A stretch of DNA of 64,000 nucleotides from an uncultured Pelagibacteraceae bacterium (GTDB lineage: Bacteria > Pseudomonadota > Alphaproteobacteria > Pelagibacterales > Pelagibacteraceae). The notes below the pieces were generated by a model. That model made no database searches. It saw only the letters and a program-made list of their open reading frames with translations, and was not told the DNA's origin. A program made the position numbers and the translations under genes. The stretch lies in contig CACESO010000005.1 of NCBI GenBank assembly GCA_902562205.1, positions 26,251 through 90,250 of the forward strand, written 5' to 3'. This document shows, in pieces, positions 7,700 to 16,996 of this stretch; the first letter of the stretch is position 1, and each line of letters begins with the position of its first letter.

Positions 7700-8755
7700 A
7701 TGAAGAAAATTAATCTTGGTATTTTGGGTGGCGGTCAATTAGGTTGTATGCTTTGTATGGCAGCAAAAAAACTTGATGTCTATACAATTGTATGGAGTGA
7801 TGACCCAATGTCTCCTGCAAAAGAATTTTCTGATGAATATATTTTGTCAAATTATAACGACAAAGAAAAATTTAATTATTTTACGCAAAAAGCAGACAGA
7901 ATTACTTTCGAATTTGAAAATATCCCTTTTGATATTTTGGATAAACTCAATTCGATAAAAAAAGTTTTGCCAAAACCTCAAATAAATAAGATCATTCAAA
8001 ATAGAATTTTGGAGAAGAATTTTGTAAATGATCAAAATATTAAAACCACACAATACAAAAAGATTAATTATAAAGATGACTTGATATCAAATACCGAACT
8101 TTTACCTGCGATGTTGAAGACAGCTACTCTTGGTTATGATGGAAAAGGACAATTTAAATTAAATAATCTTGAGGATTGTAAGAATATTAGCCTTTCTAAA
8201 GATAGCGACTATATATTAGAAAAAATGGTAAATTTAAAAAAAGAAATCTCTGTAGTAATCACAAGATTTAAAAAAAATGAATACGAAATTTATGAACCGT
8301 TTGAAAATAAACATGAGGACCAAATATTAAAAGTCTCAAAAATTCCAGCTAACATAAGTAAAGAACATTTTTCTCAATCTATTGAAAATGCAAAAAAAAT
8401 TAGTGAAAAATTAGATTATGTGGGAACTTTATGTGTCGAATTTTTTATAGATGAAAAAGATAATTTGTTAGTAAATGAAATCGCACCCAGAGTACATAAT
8501 TCTGGTCACATGACAATTAACTCACACAATATCAGTCAATTCGAAAACCATATTCGTGCAGTTTGTGGTCTCAAACAGGTAAAAACATTAAAACTTTACA
8601 ATGCTAAAATGACAAATATTCTAGGTAATGAAATAACTAAATATAAAGGAAAAAAATTTCAAGGTAACGAATTTTTTTTTGATTATTTAAAAAAAGAAAT
8701 TAAAGAAAAAAGAAAAATGGGACATTTTACAGAAATCAATAAGATCAATGATTAA
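7700..8755 (+). CDS. purK: N5-carboxyaminoimidazole ribonucleotide synthase
   Basis: A 351-residue ATP-grasp enzyme that carboxylates AIR with bicarbonate and ATP to N5-CAIR. The start GILGGGQLGCMLCMAAKKL is the PurK preATP-grasp signature. FEFENIPFDIL, LKTATLGYDGKGQ and a C-terminal VNEIAPRVHNSGHMT metal/ATP site follow. It directly follows purE, giving the two-step pathway in order, and overlaps the next gene (a metallo-hydrolase) by eight bases. Confidence 0.95.
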   Translation: MKKINLGILGGGQLGCMLCMAAKKLDVYTIVWSDDPMSPAKEFSDEYILSNYNDKEKFNYFTQKADRITFEFENIPFDILDKLNSIKKVLPKPQINKIIQNRILEKNFVNDQNIKTTQYKKINYKDDLISNTELLPAMLKTATLGYDGKGQFKLNNLEDCKNISLSKDSDYILEKMVNLKKEISVVITRFKKNEYEIYEPFENKHEDQILKVSKIPANISKEHFSQSIENAKKISEKLDYVGTLCVEFFIDEKDNLLVNEIAPRVHNSGHMTINSHNISQFENHIRAVCGLKQVKTLKLYNAKMTNILGNEITKYKGKKFQGNEFFFDYLKKEIKEKRKMGHFTEINKIND

Positions 8756-9791
8756 GAAACTTATTGTTTTAGTTTTCTGTTTGTCTATTTTTTCAAATTT
8801 AAATTCTATGGATAAGAAACCGTATCATCATTTGCCTGATAATACCTTTAGAAATCCAGAGGGTTCTCCTGTGAGAGACGATAAAATTAAATGGTCTTAC
8901 TCTACTTTTAATAAAGAGAAAAAAAAATTAGACATGACAGTTCCAGGTGATCATGTTTTGAAAAAACAAGATGTTTTAAAAGAGTTAGCCTCAAAACAAA
9001 ACGGTGATTATGTTGGTTGGATTGGCCATGCAACCTTTTTAATTAAACTTGGTAAAACAACTATTATAACAGATCCTGTTTTTTCAAAAAATGCAGGACC
9101 ACTCATTTTCGGACCTAAAAGATATGTTGAACCAGCTTTAAGTTTAAGTGAAATTCCAAAAATTGATTTATTTTTGCTGACACATAATCACTATGATCAT
9201 CAAGACATGAGTACAATTAGAAAATTTCCCTACAAGGATGCTAAGGTAATTGCTCCCCTTAAACTCGGTAAATATTTTACAAAAAACAATTTTAAAAACG
9301 TAAACGAACTCGATTGGTACCAAACAATTGAAAAAAATAATTTAAAGATAACCATGCTTCCTGCAGTTCATTGGTCAAAAAGAAGTTTAATAGATACTAA
9401 TAAAACTCTTTGGGGAAGTTATTTAATTGAATATAAAGGAAAAAAAATTTTGTTTGCGTGCGACACAGGCTATGGAGAAATTTACAAAGATTTAGGAAAA
9501 AAGTTCGGACCTATTGATCTCACTATTATAAATATCGGTGCCTATAATTTTAAACCCATGTTTGATAAGTCTATTTATCATACAAATCCTGAAGAAGCAT
9601 TGCAGATAGCTAAAGACTTGAATAGCAAAAGAGTTATCGGAATGCATTGGGGAACTTTCGTATTATCATTGGAACCTATAATGGAGCCTCCAAAAAGATT
9701 TTTAGAAAATGCAAAAAAATATGGTTTTAAAAATAATGATGCTATTATTTTTAAGATCGGTGAATTCAAAAATTTAGATGATATGTTATAA
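8748..9791 (+). CDS. exported metallo-beta-lactamase-fold hydrolase (NAPE-PLD/UlaG-like)
   Basis: A 347-residue protein with a hydrophobic N-terminal signal (IKKLIVLVFCLSIFSNLNS). The mature part has VGWIGHATFLIKLGKTTIITDP, the metal motif LLTHNHYDHQD (HxHxDH), PAVHWSKRS, ILFACDTGYG and GMHWGTF, all typical of the phospholipase D-like branch of the metallo-beta-lactamase superfamily that includes NAPE-PLD and UlaG-type lactonases. It probably acts in the periplasm on a phosphodiester, phospholipid or lactone, but the substrate is unknown. It overlaps purK by eight bases, so it rides on the pur transcript without an obvious pathway link. Confidence 0.8.
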   Translation: MIKKLIVLVFCLSIFSNLNSMDKKPYHHLPDNTFRNPEGSPVRDDKIKWSYSTFNKEKKKLDMTVPGDHVLKKQDVLKELASKQNGDYVGWIGHATFLIKLGKTTIITDPVFSKNAGPLIFGPKRYVEPALSLSEIPKIDLFLLTHNHYDHQDMSTIRKFPYKDAKVIAPLKLGKYFTKNNFKNVNELDWYQTIEKNNLKITMLPAVHWSKRSLIDTNKTLWGSYLIEYKGKKILFACDTGYGEIYKDLGKKFGPIDLTIINIGAYNFKPMFDKSIYHTNPEEALQIAKDLNSKRVIGMHWGTFVLSLEPIMEPPKRFLENAKKYGFKNNDAIIFKIGEFKNLDDML

Positions 9792-9797
9792 ATTCCA

Positions 9798-10253
9798 ATG
9801 AAAGCAGTTAAAAACAATTTTGATGATTTGAAAGTAAATGAACTTTTAAAAAAACACTTTATTGAATTAAGATCCGTTTCTCCAGCTGGTAGTACTCATG
9901 TCCTCGATATAGACGGACTCAAAGATAACACAATTAAATTCTGGAGTATTTGGGATAAAGAAGACCTCATTGGATGTGGGGCAATAAAGATCCTCTCTCA
10001 AAATCATGGTGAGTTCAAATCTATAAGAGTGCATGATAAATTTAGAGAAAAAGGATATGGCAAAAAAATTATCTCAATTTTAATATTAAAATCCAAGGAT
10101 ATTGGTTTAAAAAATATTTTTATTGAAACTGGATCAGGTAAATTTTTTGAACCTGCAAGAAAATTATTCAAATCTTGCGGGTTTGAGGAGTGTGAACCAT
10201 TTGGACATTATAAGAGTGATCCAAATTCTTGTTATATGAAAATAAAATTTTGA
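9798..10253 (+). CDS. GNAT-family N-acetyltransferase
   Basis: A 151-residue protein with the acetyl-CoA pyrophosphate loop VHDKFREKGYGKKIIS (R/QxxGxG/A type) preceded by the strand GEFKSIRV, and a C-terminal KSCGFEECEPFGHYKSD like the ElaA/YsnE small-molecule acetyltransferases. It would move acetyl from acetyl-CoA to an amine; the acceptor is unknown. It lies six bases after the metallo-hydrolase and is the last gene of the purE-purK unit, ending three bases from the convergent lipoprotein gene. Confidence 0.85.
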   Translation: MKAVKNNFDDLKVNELLKKHFIELRSVSPAGSTHVLDIDGLKDNTIKFWSIWDKEDLIGCGAIKILSQNHGEFKSIRVHDKFREKGYGKKIISILILKSKDIGLKNIFIETGSGKFFEPARKLFKSCGFEECEPFGHYKSDPNSCYMKIKF

Positions 10254-10256
10254 TTA

Positions 10257-10466
10257 TTATTTTTTAAATCTTTTTTTAATGTGGTCTGCTGGATATTCTC
10301 CAGTAGCCTTTTTAATTGACTCATTTACAGAGTATGAAAGTGCAGATTGAACTATATTTCCAGATGTACCTAATGTAACTGTTGGTCCAATTAACGATGC
10401 CGTAGACTGGTAACAACCAGTAAGTACTAAAAACGATGCAATTAAAATTAATGTTTTTTTAAACAT
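10257..10466 (-). CDS. small lipoprotein of unknown function
   Basis: A 69-residue protein with a signal sequence and lipobox, LTGC, placing the lipidated Cys at residue 18. The mature part is about 50 residues with a Ser/Thr/Gly-rich central stretch (SLIGPTVTLGTSGNIVQS) and a basic tail (HIKKRFKK). It should be anchored in a membrane facing the periplasm. I do not recognise the family; size and composition are like small outer-membrane-associated lipoproteins. It is separated from the upstream methyltransferase gene by 110 bases in which I see no clear terminator. Confidence 0.65.
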   Translation of the reverse strand: MFKKTLILIASFLVLTGCYQSTASLIGPTVTLGTSGNIVQSALSYSVNESIKKATGEYPADHIKKRFKK

Positions 10467-10576
10467 TGAATCTCTTACAATCTATGAAAATTTTTACAAC
10501 AAATAAAAATTTTAATTGGTGATCAATTTGAGGATCAAAATAAATTTTAATTACAAACTGTAGTTGAAAAAAATTA

Positions 10577-11686
10577 TTATTTTTTTTCTATTACGAATAA
10601 TTCGTTTTTAAAGTGTAATCCTTTATATCTATTTACAATGTTTTGAACGACTTTTTGGTAATTCTTATGTTTTTCTGCCTTCATTATTTGTTCATCCGAT
10701 ATTTGATTAACGTAAACTGCGGCATTCCATGCAGAAAATATTAATGAAGTAGCTATTCCACCACTAATTTCATTTGGTAGTGCTCTTAAAACATAACTTA
10801 TTTTTTTCACTTTATGAAATTTTAATGTTTTTAAGAAAGATTTATCTGTATTTGACTTAATGTATTTTTCGATAGAGGAATACAAATACGGAAATGGATT
10901 CTCTTTGGGCCATATTTTTTTAATTATCTTATTTGCTGGATCTCCACCACATGCATGTACTACAACCAGCTTTCCTTTTTTTGATAAAGATTTTATCATA
11001 GGTTCAATTACGTATTTTACTTTTTTTTCAGCAGTAACTCTTGATCTATAAGGTTGAGATGCAATAATTAAGTCATAATCTGTTTTTCCGTTATTTTTTT
11101 TTGGTATTACATCTTGTAGGACAAATTCTTGATCTTTTCTAAAAATAACAATTACAGATGGTTCTTTGTAAGTTGATGTTCCTGTTTTTGGATTTGTTTC
11201 TACCTGCCACTTTTTTGCTAAAAATTCTTGATTAAGCTTTCTTAATTGATTCGAAAAATCTAAAGAGGAATTTCCTTTTAGTTTCACTACTTTCCAATTC
11301 ATTTTTTTTTGTTTTTTAAGATTTCTTGATTTTAAGGACGTTGACTCTACATAATTCAAATTTGAAATTACAAAAACAGTATTTTTATGCTCAGCAAATC
11401 TATCAGGAAGTTTTTCCAGACCTAGTCTTACATCTTCCATGCTTATTTCTTTTGTTGAAACAAGTAGTGGTATATTAGGCATTTTTTGATGACACTGCCT
11501 CATTACACTCATTAAAAGAGACCCATCTCCCATTCCGGCATCAAAAATTTTTAATGCAGGGTTTTTAGGTTTTAAATTTTGGACAATCGGTTTCAAAGCA
11601 TCTGCAATTTTGTTTTTTTCGTTGGTAGTAGTTACAAAAAGAAGATATTTTTGTCTATTATCAAAAAACCTGAAATTTTTTTTCAT
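10577..11686 (-). CDS. methyltransferase-like protein (class I SAM fold)
   Basis: A 369-residue soluble protein with a motif-I-like segment, KIFDAGMGDGSLLMSVM (residues ~44-60), preceded by a basic N-terminus. An acidic strand and IIASQPYRSRVT (a motif-IV-like position, ~210) come later, followed by KLVVVHACGGDP. The motifs are separated by a region with a basic KSRNLKKQKKMNWK segment and a KTGTSTYKEPS hairpin-like stretch, larger than in minimal methyltransferases. A methyltransferase fold is likely, but the substrate is unknown. It is divergent from fhs across 95 bases. Confidence 0.6.
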   Translation of the reverse strand: MKKNFRFFDNRQKYLLFVTTTNEKNKIADALKPIVQNLKPKNPALKIFDAGMGDGSLLMSVMRQCHQKMPNIPLLVSTKEISMEDVRLGLEKLPDRFAEHKNTVFVISNLNYVESTSLKSRNLKKQKKMNWKVVKLKGNSSLDFSNQLRKLNQEFLAKKWQVETNPKTGTSTYKEPSVIVIFRKDQEFVLQDVIPKKNNGKTDYDLIIASQPYRSRVTAEKKVKYVIEPMIKSLSKKGKLVVVHACGGDPANKIIKKIWPKENPFPYLYSSIEKYIKSNTDKSFLKTLKFHKVKKISYVLRALPNEISGGIATSLIFSAWNAAVYVNQISDEQIMKAEKHKNYQKVVQNIVNRYKGLHFKNELFVIEKK

Positions 11687-11781
11687 GCTTAAAGATATGT
11701 ATTAAATAATTAAATGTCCATTGTAATTTATTTCTTTCAAAGTGAACAAATAAAGTATAAATACGCAGAAAAACGACCTAA

Positions 11782-13470
11782 ATGAAAAAATTTAAATCTG
11801 ACATAGAAATAGCTAGAGGTTGTAAGCTCAAACCAATTTCAAAAATTTTAAAAAAAATAAATGTTCCTGATAATCCAAGTGCTTTTAGTCCAATGGGAAG
11901 GCATATAGCAAAAATAAATTTTGATTTTTTAAATAAATTAAAAAAGAAAAAGGATGGTTATCTTATACTTGTTACAGCCATTACTCCGACACCAGCTGGG
12001 GAAGGTAAAACGACTACTTCTGTTGGTCTAAATGATGGATTAAATAAAATTGGAAAAAAATCTATTGTTTGTCTTAGGGAACCCAGTCTTGGACCTTCAT
12101 TTGGTATGAAAGGTGGGGCAGCAGGTGGTGGGTATGCTCAAGTTGTTCCTATGGAACAGATAAATCTTCATTTCACTGGAGATTTTCATGCGATCACATC
12201 AGCACACAATTTATTATCTGCAATGATTGATAATCATATTTACTGGGGAAACAAACTTAATATTGATGAAAAAAAAATAGTTTGGAAGAGAGTAATGGAT
12301 ATGAATGATCGTGCTTTAAGATTTATTGACATTAATACCAGTGGTGTTGCAAAAGATTTTAGAAGAATAGATGGCTTTGATATAACTGTTGCATCGGAAG
12401 TCATGGCTATTTTTTGTTTAGCTAAAAACTTAAATGATTTAGAAAAAAAAATTGGAAATATAACAATAGCTTACAATAAACAAGGTCAGTCGATTTTTGC
12501 AAAAGATTTAAATGCTCAGGGACCAATGACTGTTCTTTTAAAAGAAGCAATAAGACCCAATGTTACTCAAAGTTTAGAACATAACCCAGCTTTTATTCAT
12601 GGAGGTCCATTTGCAAATATTGCTCATGGCTGTAATTCTGTAATCGCTACAACAGCAGCCCTCAAGCTATCTGACTATGTTGTTACTGAAGCAGGATTCG
12701 GTGCAGACCTTGGTGCTGAAAAATTTTTAAATATTAAATGTAGAAAGGCAGGATTAAAACCTAGCTGTGTTATAATTGTTGCAACTATAAGAGCATTAAA
12801 GATGCACGGAGGTGTAGAAAAAGAAAATCTTAAAAAAGAAGACACCAACTCTTTAAAAAAAGGTTTAGTCAATTTAGAAAGACATATTTTAAATATTAAA
12901 AAATTTGGACTAGAGCCAATCGTAGCGATTAACCATTTTGCTTTAGATACAAAAAAAGAGATAGATGTTGTTCTTAATTTTTGTAAGAATATGAATGTCC
13001 AGGTTAGTGAATGTAAACACTGGGCAATGGGGGGAAAAGGCACAACTGACCTCGCTAAAAAGGTAGTCAAAACATGTAAAAATTCAAAAAAAAGTAATTT
13101 TAAATTATTGTATGAAGATAATTTAAATCTTTGGGATAAAATTGAAAAAATTGTTAAAGAAATTTATAGAGGTAATGGAATTACTGCAAATGAAGATGTA
13201 AAAGAACAATTAAAAGTTTTTGAAAATAACGGTTATAAGAGTTTACCTGTTTGTATAGCTAAAACCCAATATAGTTTTTCAACAGATCCAAAGTTAAAAG
13301 GAGCTCCATCAAACCATGAAATTCCAATAAGAGAAGTGAGATTATCATCTGGAGCCGAATTTATTGTAGTTGTTTGCGGATCAATTATGACTATGCCTGG
13401 TCTACCCAGAGTTCCTGCAGCTAATAATATTAAGTTAAATAAAAAAGGTGATGTAGAAGGACTATTTTAA
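11782..13470 (+). CDS. fhs: formate-tetrahydrofolate ligase
   Basis: A 562-residue enzyme that makes 10-formyl-THF from formate, THF and ATP, or runs in reverse to yield formate and ATP. The P-loop [15 protein letters not shown] (residues ~71-85), [40 protein letters not shown] and the C-terminal [15 protein letters not shown] are all classical. Length is normal. With the MetF-like/GcvT-like pair 9 kb away it supplies the formate end of folate C1 oxidation. It stands alone between divergent and convergent neighbours, with one base to gpsA. Confidence 0.97.
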   Translation: MKKFKSDIEIARGCKLKPISKILKKINVPDNPSAFSPMGRHIAKINFDFLNKLKKKKDGYLILVTAITPTPAGEGKTTTSVGLNDGLNKIGKKSIVCLREPSLGPSFGMKGGAAGGGYAQVVPMEQINLHFTGDFHAITSAHNLLSAMIDNHIYWGNKLNIDEKKIVWKRVMDMNDRALRFIDINTSGVAKDFRRIDGFDITVASEVMAIFCLAKNLNDLEKKIGNITIAYNKQGQSIFAKDLNAQGPMTVLLKEAIRPNVTQSLEHNPAFIHGGPFANIAHGCNSVIATTAALKLSDYVVTEAGFGADLGAEKFLNIKCRKAGLKPSCVIIVATIRALKMHGGVEKENLKKEDTNSLKKGLVNLERHILNIKKFGLEPIVAINHFALDTKKEIDVVLNFCKNMNVQVSECKHWAMGGKGTTDLAKKVVKTCKNSKKSNFKLLYEDNLNLWDKIEKIVKEIYRGNGITANEDVKEQLKVFENNGYKSLPVCIAKTQYSFSTDPKLKGAPSNHEIPIREVRLSSGAEFIVVVCGSIMTMPGLPRVPAANNIKLNKKGDVEGLF

Positions 13471-13471
13471 T

Positions 13472-14488
13472 TTACCAATTAATACTTAATTTCTTATTAT
13501 TACATATAGTCTCAAGTATGTTGAACATTAAAGGAAATTCATTTTTTTTAAGTTCCTTTAAAAGAATTGGACCAATTTCAAGTGCTAGCTGAGCGCCTTC
13601 AACAGTCGTATCTTTCATAAATTTTTCTTTAGCTTCTTTATATAAAATTCCTTGTCCTAAATATTTCCCCATTTGGCTATTTCTCCCGCCAATTGCACTT
13701 ACATATAAATCTCCCAAACCTGCAAGTCCATAAACTGTTGTTTCATTACCACCAAAGTATTTGACAAATTTTACCATCTCAGAAATTGAGCGATGAATTA
13801 AAGATGCTGAGGTATTTAAAAAGTATTTTGATTTTATGCTCTCGGGTGCACTAGGGTTACTCAGACCTTCAGAGGCACCAATTAACATAGAATAGATATT
13901 TTTAATTGCACCACAAAATTCTACTCCTTTGATATCTTCTGATGTCTCTGTCGAATAATATTCAGTTGTTATTGTTTTCTGTATTAATTTTGCTGTATCT
14001 TTTTTTTCACTAGCAATTACTGTCCCTGTCCTCATCTTATTTGCTAACCCAGCTGCAAGACAAGGTCCTTTTATTGCTGATACGACTACATCATCAAAAC
14101 CATTTTTTTTAAGTTCGTTTTTAATTTTATAAGAAATGGTTATTAATTTTCCTTTCTCGATACTCAAACCCTTAGTTAATAAAACTATATTAAGTTTTTT
14201 ATTTCTCATTTGAGAAATTTGATCAATAAACCAATCAACCCCAAGAGAGCTCACTGCGCATACAATCAAGTCAGAATCCGAATGATCCTTAATTCCTTCA
14301 AATTTTTCAATTTTGAGTTTCTTGGGTAAAGTGACTTTCAATGCTGGATGTGGTGATTTTGAAATTTCGTTAATTAAATCATTTTCAAGGTGTGTCCCAA
14401 TTAAGGTGACGTCATTCCCATTCTCAATACAGGGAATAGTAAAAGCTGATCCCATTGCACCGGCTCCAATTATAATAATTTTAGACAT
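13472..14488 (-). CDS. gpsA: NAD(P)-dependent glycerol-3-phosphate dehydrogenase-like
   Basis: A 338-residue protein with an N-terminal Rossmann motif IIIGAGAMGSAF, a central VSAIKGPCLAAGLA, the substrate-binding EFCGAIKNIYSM (catalytic Lys), and C-terminal GLAGLGDLYVS with GGRNSQMG, which together mark the GpsA family. It reduces dihydroxyacetone phosphate to sn-glycerol-3-phosphate for phospholipid synthesis. Some segments depart from typical GpsA (GPCLAAGLANKM rather than GPSFA-type), so a related 2-hydroxy substrate is possible. Divergent from the ammonia-lyase gene. Confidence 0.75.
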   Translation of the reverse strand: MSKIIIIGAGAMGSAFTIPCIENGNDVTLIGTHLENDLINEISKSPHPALKVTLPKKLKIEKFEGIKDHSDSDLIVCAVSSLGVDWFIDQISQMRNKKLNIVLLTKGLSIEKGKLITISYKIKNELKKNGFDDVVVSAIKGPCLAAGLANKMRTGTVIASEKKDTAKLIQKTITTEYYSTETSEDIKGVEFCGAIKNIYSMLIGASEGLSNPSAPESIKSKYFLNTSASLIHRSISEMVKFVKYFGGNETTVYGLAGLGDLYVSAIGGRNSQMGKYLGQGILYKEAKEKFMKDTTVEGAQLALEIGPILLKELKKNEFPLMFNILETICNNKKLSINW

Positions 14489-14567
14489 ATACGATAATCT
14501 CTATGCACTAATTATTTGATTTAGTCTAGCCTTAGAGTTACCTTATAATTTCTTATTATTTAAATAA

Positions 14568-15704
14568 ATGCATAAAAACCTATACCTGAATCAAAAATTT
14601 ACAAAGTTTATTAATAATAAAAATTTTGAATTTGATCGTTCAAAAATATTAAAAATCTTAAATAGTGATTTGTTAGAAGATGCCTATAAAACGATTTCAA
14701 AATGGCAAAAATATGAACCTACACCTTTGGAAAGTTTAAACAAACTTTCTAATGAATTAAAATTAAAAAATATATTTTATAAAGATGAATCTAAGAGATT
14801 TGGTCTTAAATCTTTTAAAGCCCTAGGTGGTGCTTATGCTGTGGAAAAAATAACTAAAGAAAAAAAAGACGTTATTGTTTCAACAGCTACAGCAGGAAAT
14901 CATGGAAAATCAGTTGCTTGGGGAGCGAAAAATTTAGGACTAAATTGTAAAATTTTTATTAGTGAGAATGTAAGCGAAACAAGAGCTGATGAAATGAGAA
15001 ATTTAAATGCTGATGTAATCAGAGTTAAAGGAAATTACGAAGATTCTCTCAATTTTTGTAAGGAAGAGTCAAAAAAAAATAATTGGGAAATTATTCAAGA
15101 TGTAGCGTGGCAAGATTACGAGCTCGTTCCAAAACTAACAATGGCTGGATATTCAACAATAATAAAAGAAATTTCAGTTCAAACCAATGAATATATCACA
15201 CATATTTTTTTACAGGCTGGTGTCGGTGGTATGGCGGCAGGTTTAGTAGCTGGTGTAGCTTATTATTTCAAAAAGGTACCAAAAATCATTATTGTTGAAC
15301 CTGAAAATGCAAATTGTGTAATGCAAAGTATTGAAAATAATACTCCTACAAGTGTAGATATTAAGAAAGAAAGTATAATGGGTGGCATGTCTTGTGGAGA
15401 GGTGTCATTAGTCCCATGGCAAATATTAAAAAATTCTGTAAACAATTGTGTCAGTGTTTCAGATAAATTCGTCTCTCAGACTGTAGCAATGTTAGCAGAT
15501 AAAATAGTATGTGATATTTCAATAGAGGGAGGTGAATGTTCAACACCTGGGATCACAAGTTTAATTTCATGTTGTAATAATGATGAAACAAAGAGTGCTC
15601 TAGAAATAAATGAAAATTCAAATATATTATTGATAGGTTGCGAAGGATCTGCGGATATAGAACTTTACCAGAAATTATTAAATGAAGGAAAAAAATTGAT
15701 TTAA
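14568..15704 (+). CDS. dpaL: diaminopropionate ammonia-lyase-like PLP enzyme
   Basis: A 378-residue fold-type II PLP enzyme. YEPTPLESLNKLSNELKL, DESKRFGLKSFKALGGAYA (PLP Lys within SFKALGG), TATAGNHGKSVAWGA, FLQAGVGGMAAG and LIGCEGSAD follow the YgeX/DpaL pattern. DpaL converts 2,3-diaminopropionate to pyruvate and two ammonia. Threonine dehydratase and hydroxyectoine-utilisation EutB are relatives, but the RFGLxxFKxLGG signature favours DpaL. It is followed four bases later by a 148-residue unknown, probably in the same transcript. Confidence 0.8.
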   Translation: MHKNLYLNQKFTKFINNKNFEFDRSKILKILNSDLLEDAYKTISKWQKYEPTPLESLNKLSNELKLKNIFYKDESKRFGLKSFKALGGAYAVEKITKEKKDVIVSTATAGNHGKSVAWGAKNLGLNCKIFISENVSETRADEMRNLNADVIRVKGNYEDSLNFCKEESKKNNWEIIQDVAWQDYELVPKLTMAGYSTIIKEISVQTNEYITHIFLQAGVGGMAAGLVAGVAYYFKKVPKIIIVEPENANCVMQSIENNTPTSVDIKKESIMGGMSCGEVSLVPWQILKNSVNNCVSVSDKFVSQTVAMLADKIVCDISIEGGECSTPGITSLISCCNNDETKSALEINENSNILLIGCEGSADIELYQKLLNEGKKLI

Positions 15705-15708
15705 TTGT

Positions 15709-16155
15709 ATGAAAAAATTAAGCGACACAGAAATTTATAGATTATTTAAGCCGGAACTTTCTCCAAAAAAAATGCTTGAGTTGGGAGTTTTTGGTGGATC
15801 TTACTTTGGAAATAACATTAAAGAGTATCCAAAAAGTTGGTTTGTAAAAGCTAAACTAAGTAAGACTTTTGATGTAAACATAAATAGATTTAAAGTGAAA
15901 GCTGGACTTTCCAGAGAACACTGGATTGAGAAAGGATGGATATTTAAAGAAGATCCATTAGGTTGGTTCCAGTGGTATTGTAGATTTTCAATGGGAAGAC
16001 GAATACCAAAAGTAGATATTACTCAAATTAAAAGATGGAAAAATTTTCGAAGGCATGTAACCGCTATTGAAAAAAATTGTGAAAAAGGAAATTTGACTTG
16101 CAGAAGAAGACAAAGGCAAGCTATTTTACAATGGGCATATGATCCTCACATTTAA
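15709..16155 (+). CDS. conserved protein of unknown function rich in Trp/Arg
   Basis: A 148-residue basic, aromatic-rich protein with no signal or membrane helix. Strongly patterned segments are LGVFGGSYFGN, SWFVKAKLS, WFQWYCRFSMGRRIP, QIKRWKNFRRH and CRRRQRQAILQWAYDP. I have seen this layout in uncharacterised alphaproteobacterial proteins, but no function is known to me. The C-terminal NCEKGNLTCRRRQRQ stretch and many Arg/Trp residues could suit nucleic-acid or cofactor contacts, which is speculation. Its stop overlaps the convergent yjbQ stop by four bases. Confidence 0.65.
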   Translation: MKKLSDTEIYRLFKPELSPKKMLELGVFGGSYFGNNIKEYPKSWFVKAKLSKTFDVNINRFKVKAGLSREHWIEKGWIFKEDPLGWFQWYCRFSMGRRIPKVDITQIKRWKNFRRHVTAIEKNCEKGNLTCRRRQRQAILQWAYDPHI

Positions 16156-16571
16156 TCGCCAATAAAGTGATGAATAATTTTTCTCACTTGACTCTCGATT
16201 CTGTGTTCAAACAAATAAATTCCTTGCCAGGTGCCTAATAATAATTCTTTTTTTTTTACACTTAAAGAAATTTGATTATTTGTTAGAGCAGATTTTATGT
16301 GCGCTGGCATATCATCCTTTCCCTCAGATTTATGCATGTAGGATTTTTCATCCATAGGAACTAGTTTATCAAAATAATTTATTAAATCTGTTTGAACATC
16401 CGGATCGGCATTTTCTTGAACAATTAAAGAGGCGCTTGTATGTTGAATACTTAAGTTTAGAATTCCGTTATTAAAAGAATTTTCCTTTATCCAATTTATT
16501 GTCTGATCAGTAAAATTATATAATTTTTGTCCATTTGTTTTTAATTTTAATTCAAAAAAATTTTGTTTCAT
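16152..16571 (-). CDS. yjbQ: YjbQ/UPF0047 family protein
   Basis: A 139-residue single-domain protein with the UPF0047 signature: LNLSIQHTSASLIVQENADPDV and later YMHKSEGKDDMPAHIKS and LGTWQGIYLFEHR. The fold is a trimer with conserved His/Asp/Glu residues; some members were reported to have a weak thiamine-phosphate synthase activity, but the physiological role is unsettled. Length is normal. Its start overlaps the cupin gene stop by four bases, placing it at the end of the yfgM-bamB-cupin-yjbQ run. Confidence 0.85.
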   Translation of the reverse strand: MKQNFFELKLKTNGQKLYNFTDQTINWIKENSFNNGILNLSIQHTSASLIVQENADPDVQTDLINYFDKLVPMDEKSYMHKSEGKDDMPAHIKSALTNNQISLSVKKKELLLGTWQGIYLFEHRIESQVRKIIHHFIGD

Positions 16572-16996
16572 TTTTTCGTTTTAAAATCAATTCCATACTC
16601 TGATCTTGGTCCTTTCCTTAATCCATATGGGCCTGCTATGAATATAGTAAGGGGTTTGGTTCCCGGCTTAATATCAATTCTATGATGTGTGTTCGCAGAT
16701 CTAAAACCAATATAACCTGCTGGTCTCCAGAATCTTCCACTTTTTAATGTTTCAAAGTATCCATCTCTTAAAATTATTGTCATAAATGGAAACGGATGAT
16801 TATGAACGCCTTCTCCATGATCGTCATCAAGCATTTCATGTATCAAAATGTTAAATGGAAACCATTTTGGTCTATGTCTAAAAATTAAATAGTATCTATT
16901 CATCCAGGGTTTAGCTTTTTCGAATTGGGGGTGGGAAGGCCCTCTATCTAAGACAACTTTTTTTCTTCCTAATTTTTCGAGAAACTTTAGAAACAT
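16568..16996 (-). CDS. cupin-like protein
   Basis: A 142-residue protein with a single cupin-type beta-barrel pattern: DDDHGEGVHNHPFPFMTII gives the first metal motif (HxH...), GYFETLKSGRFWRPAGY the connecting strand, and SANTHHRIDI the second histidine motif. It probably binds a metal and a small acid or sugar; enzyme activity is not evident. It shares one base with the stop of bamB and overlaps yjbQ by four bases, so the three are translated as a coupled set. No link between cupin and the outer-membrane function of bamB is apparent. Confidence 0.7.
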   Translation of the reverse strand: MFLKFLEKLGRKKVVLDRGPSHPQFEKAKPWMNRYYLIFRHRPKWFPFNILIHEMLDDDHGEGVHNHPFPFMTIILRDGYFETLKSGRFWRPAGYIGFRSANTHHRIDIKPGTKPLTIFIAGPYGLRKGPRSEYGIDFKTKK

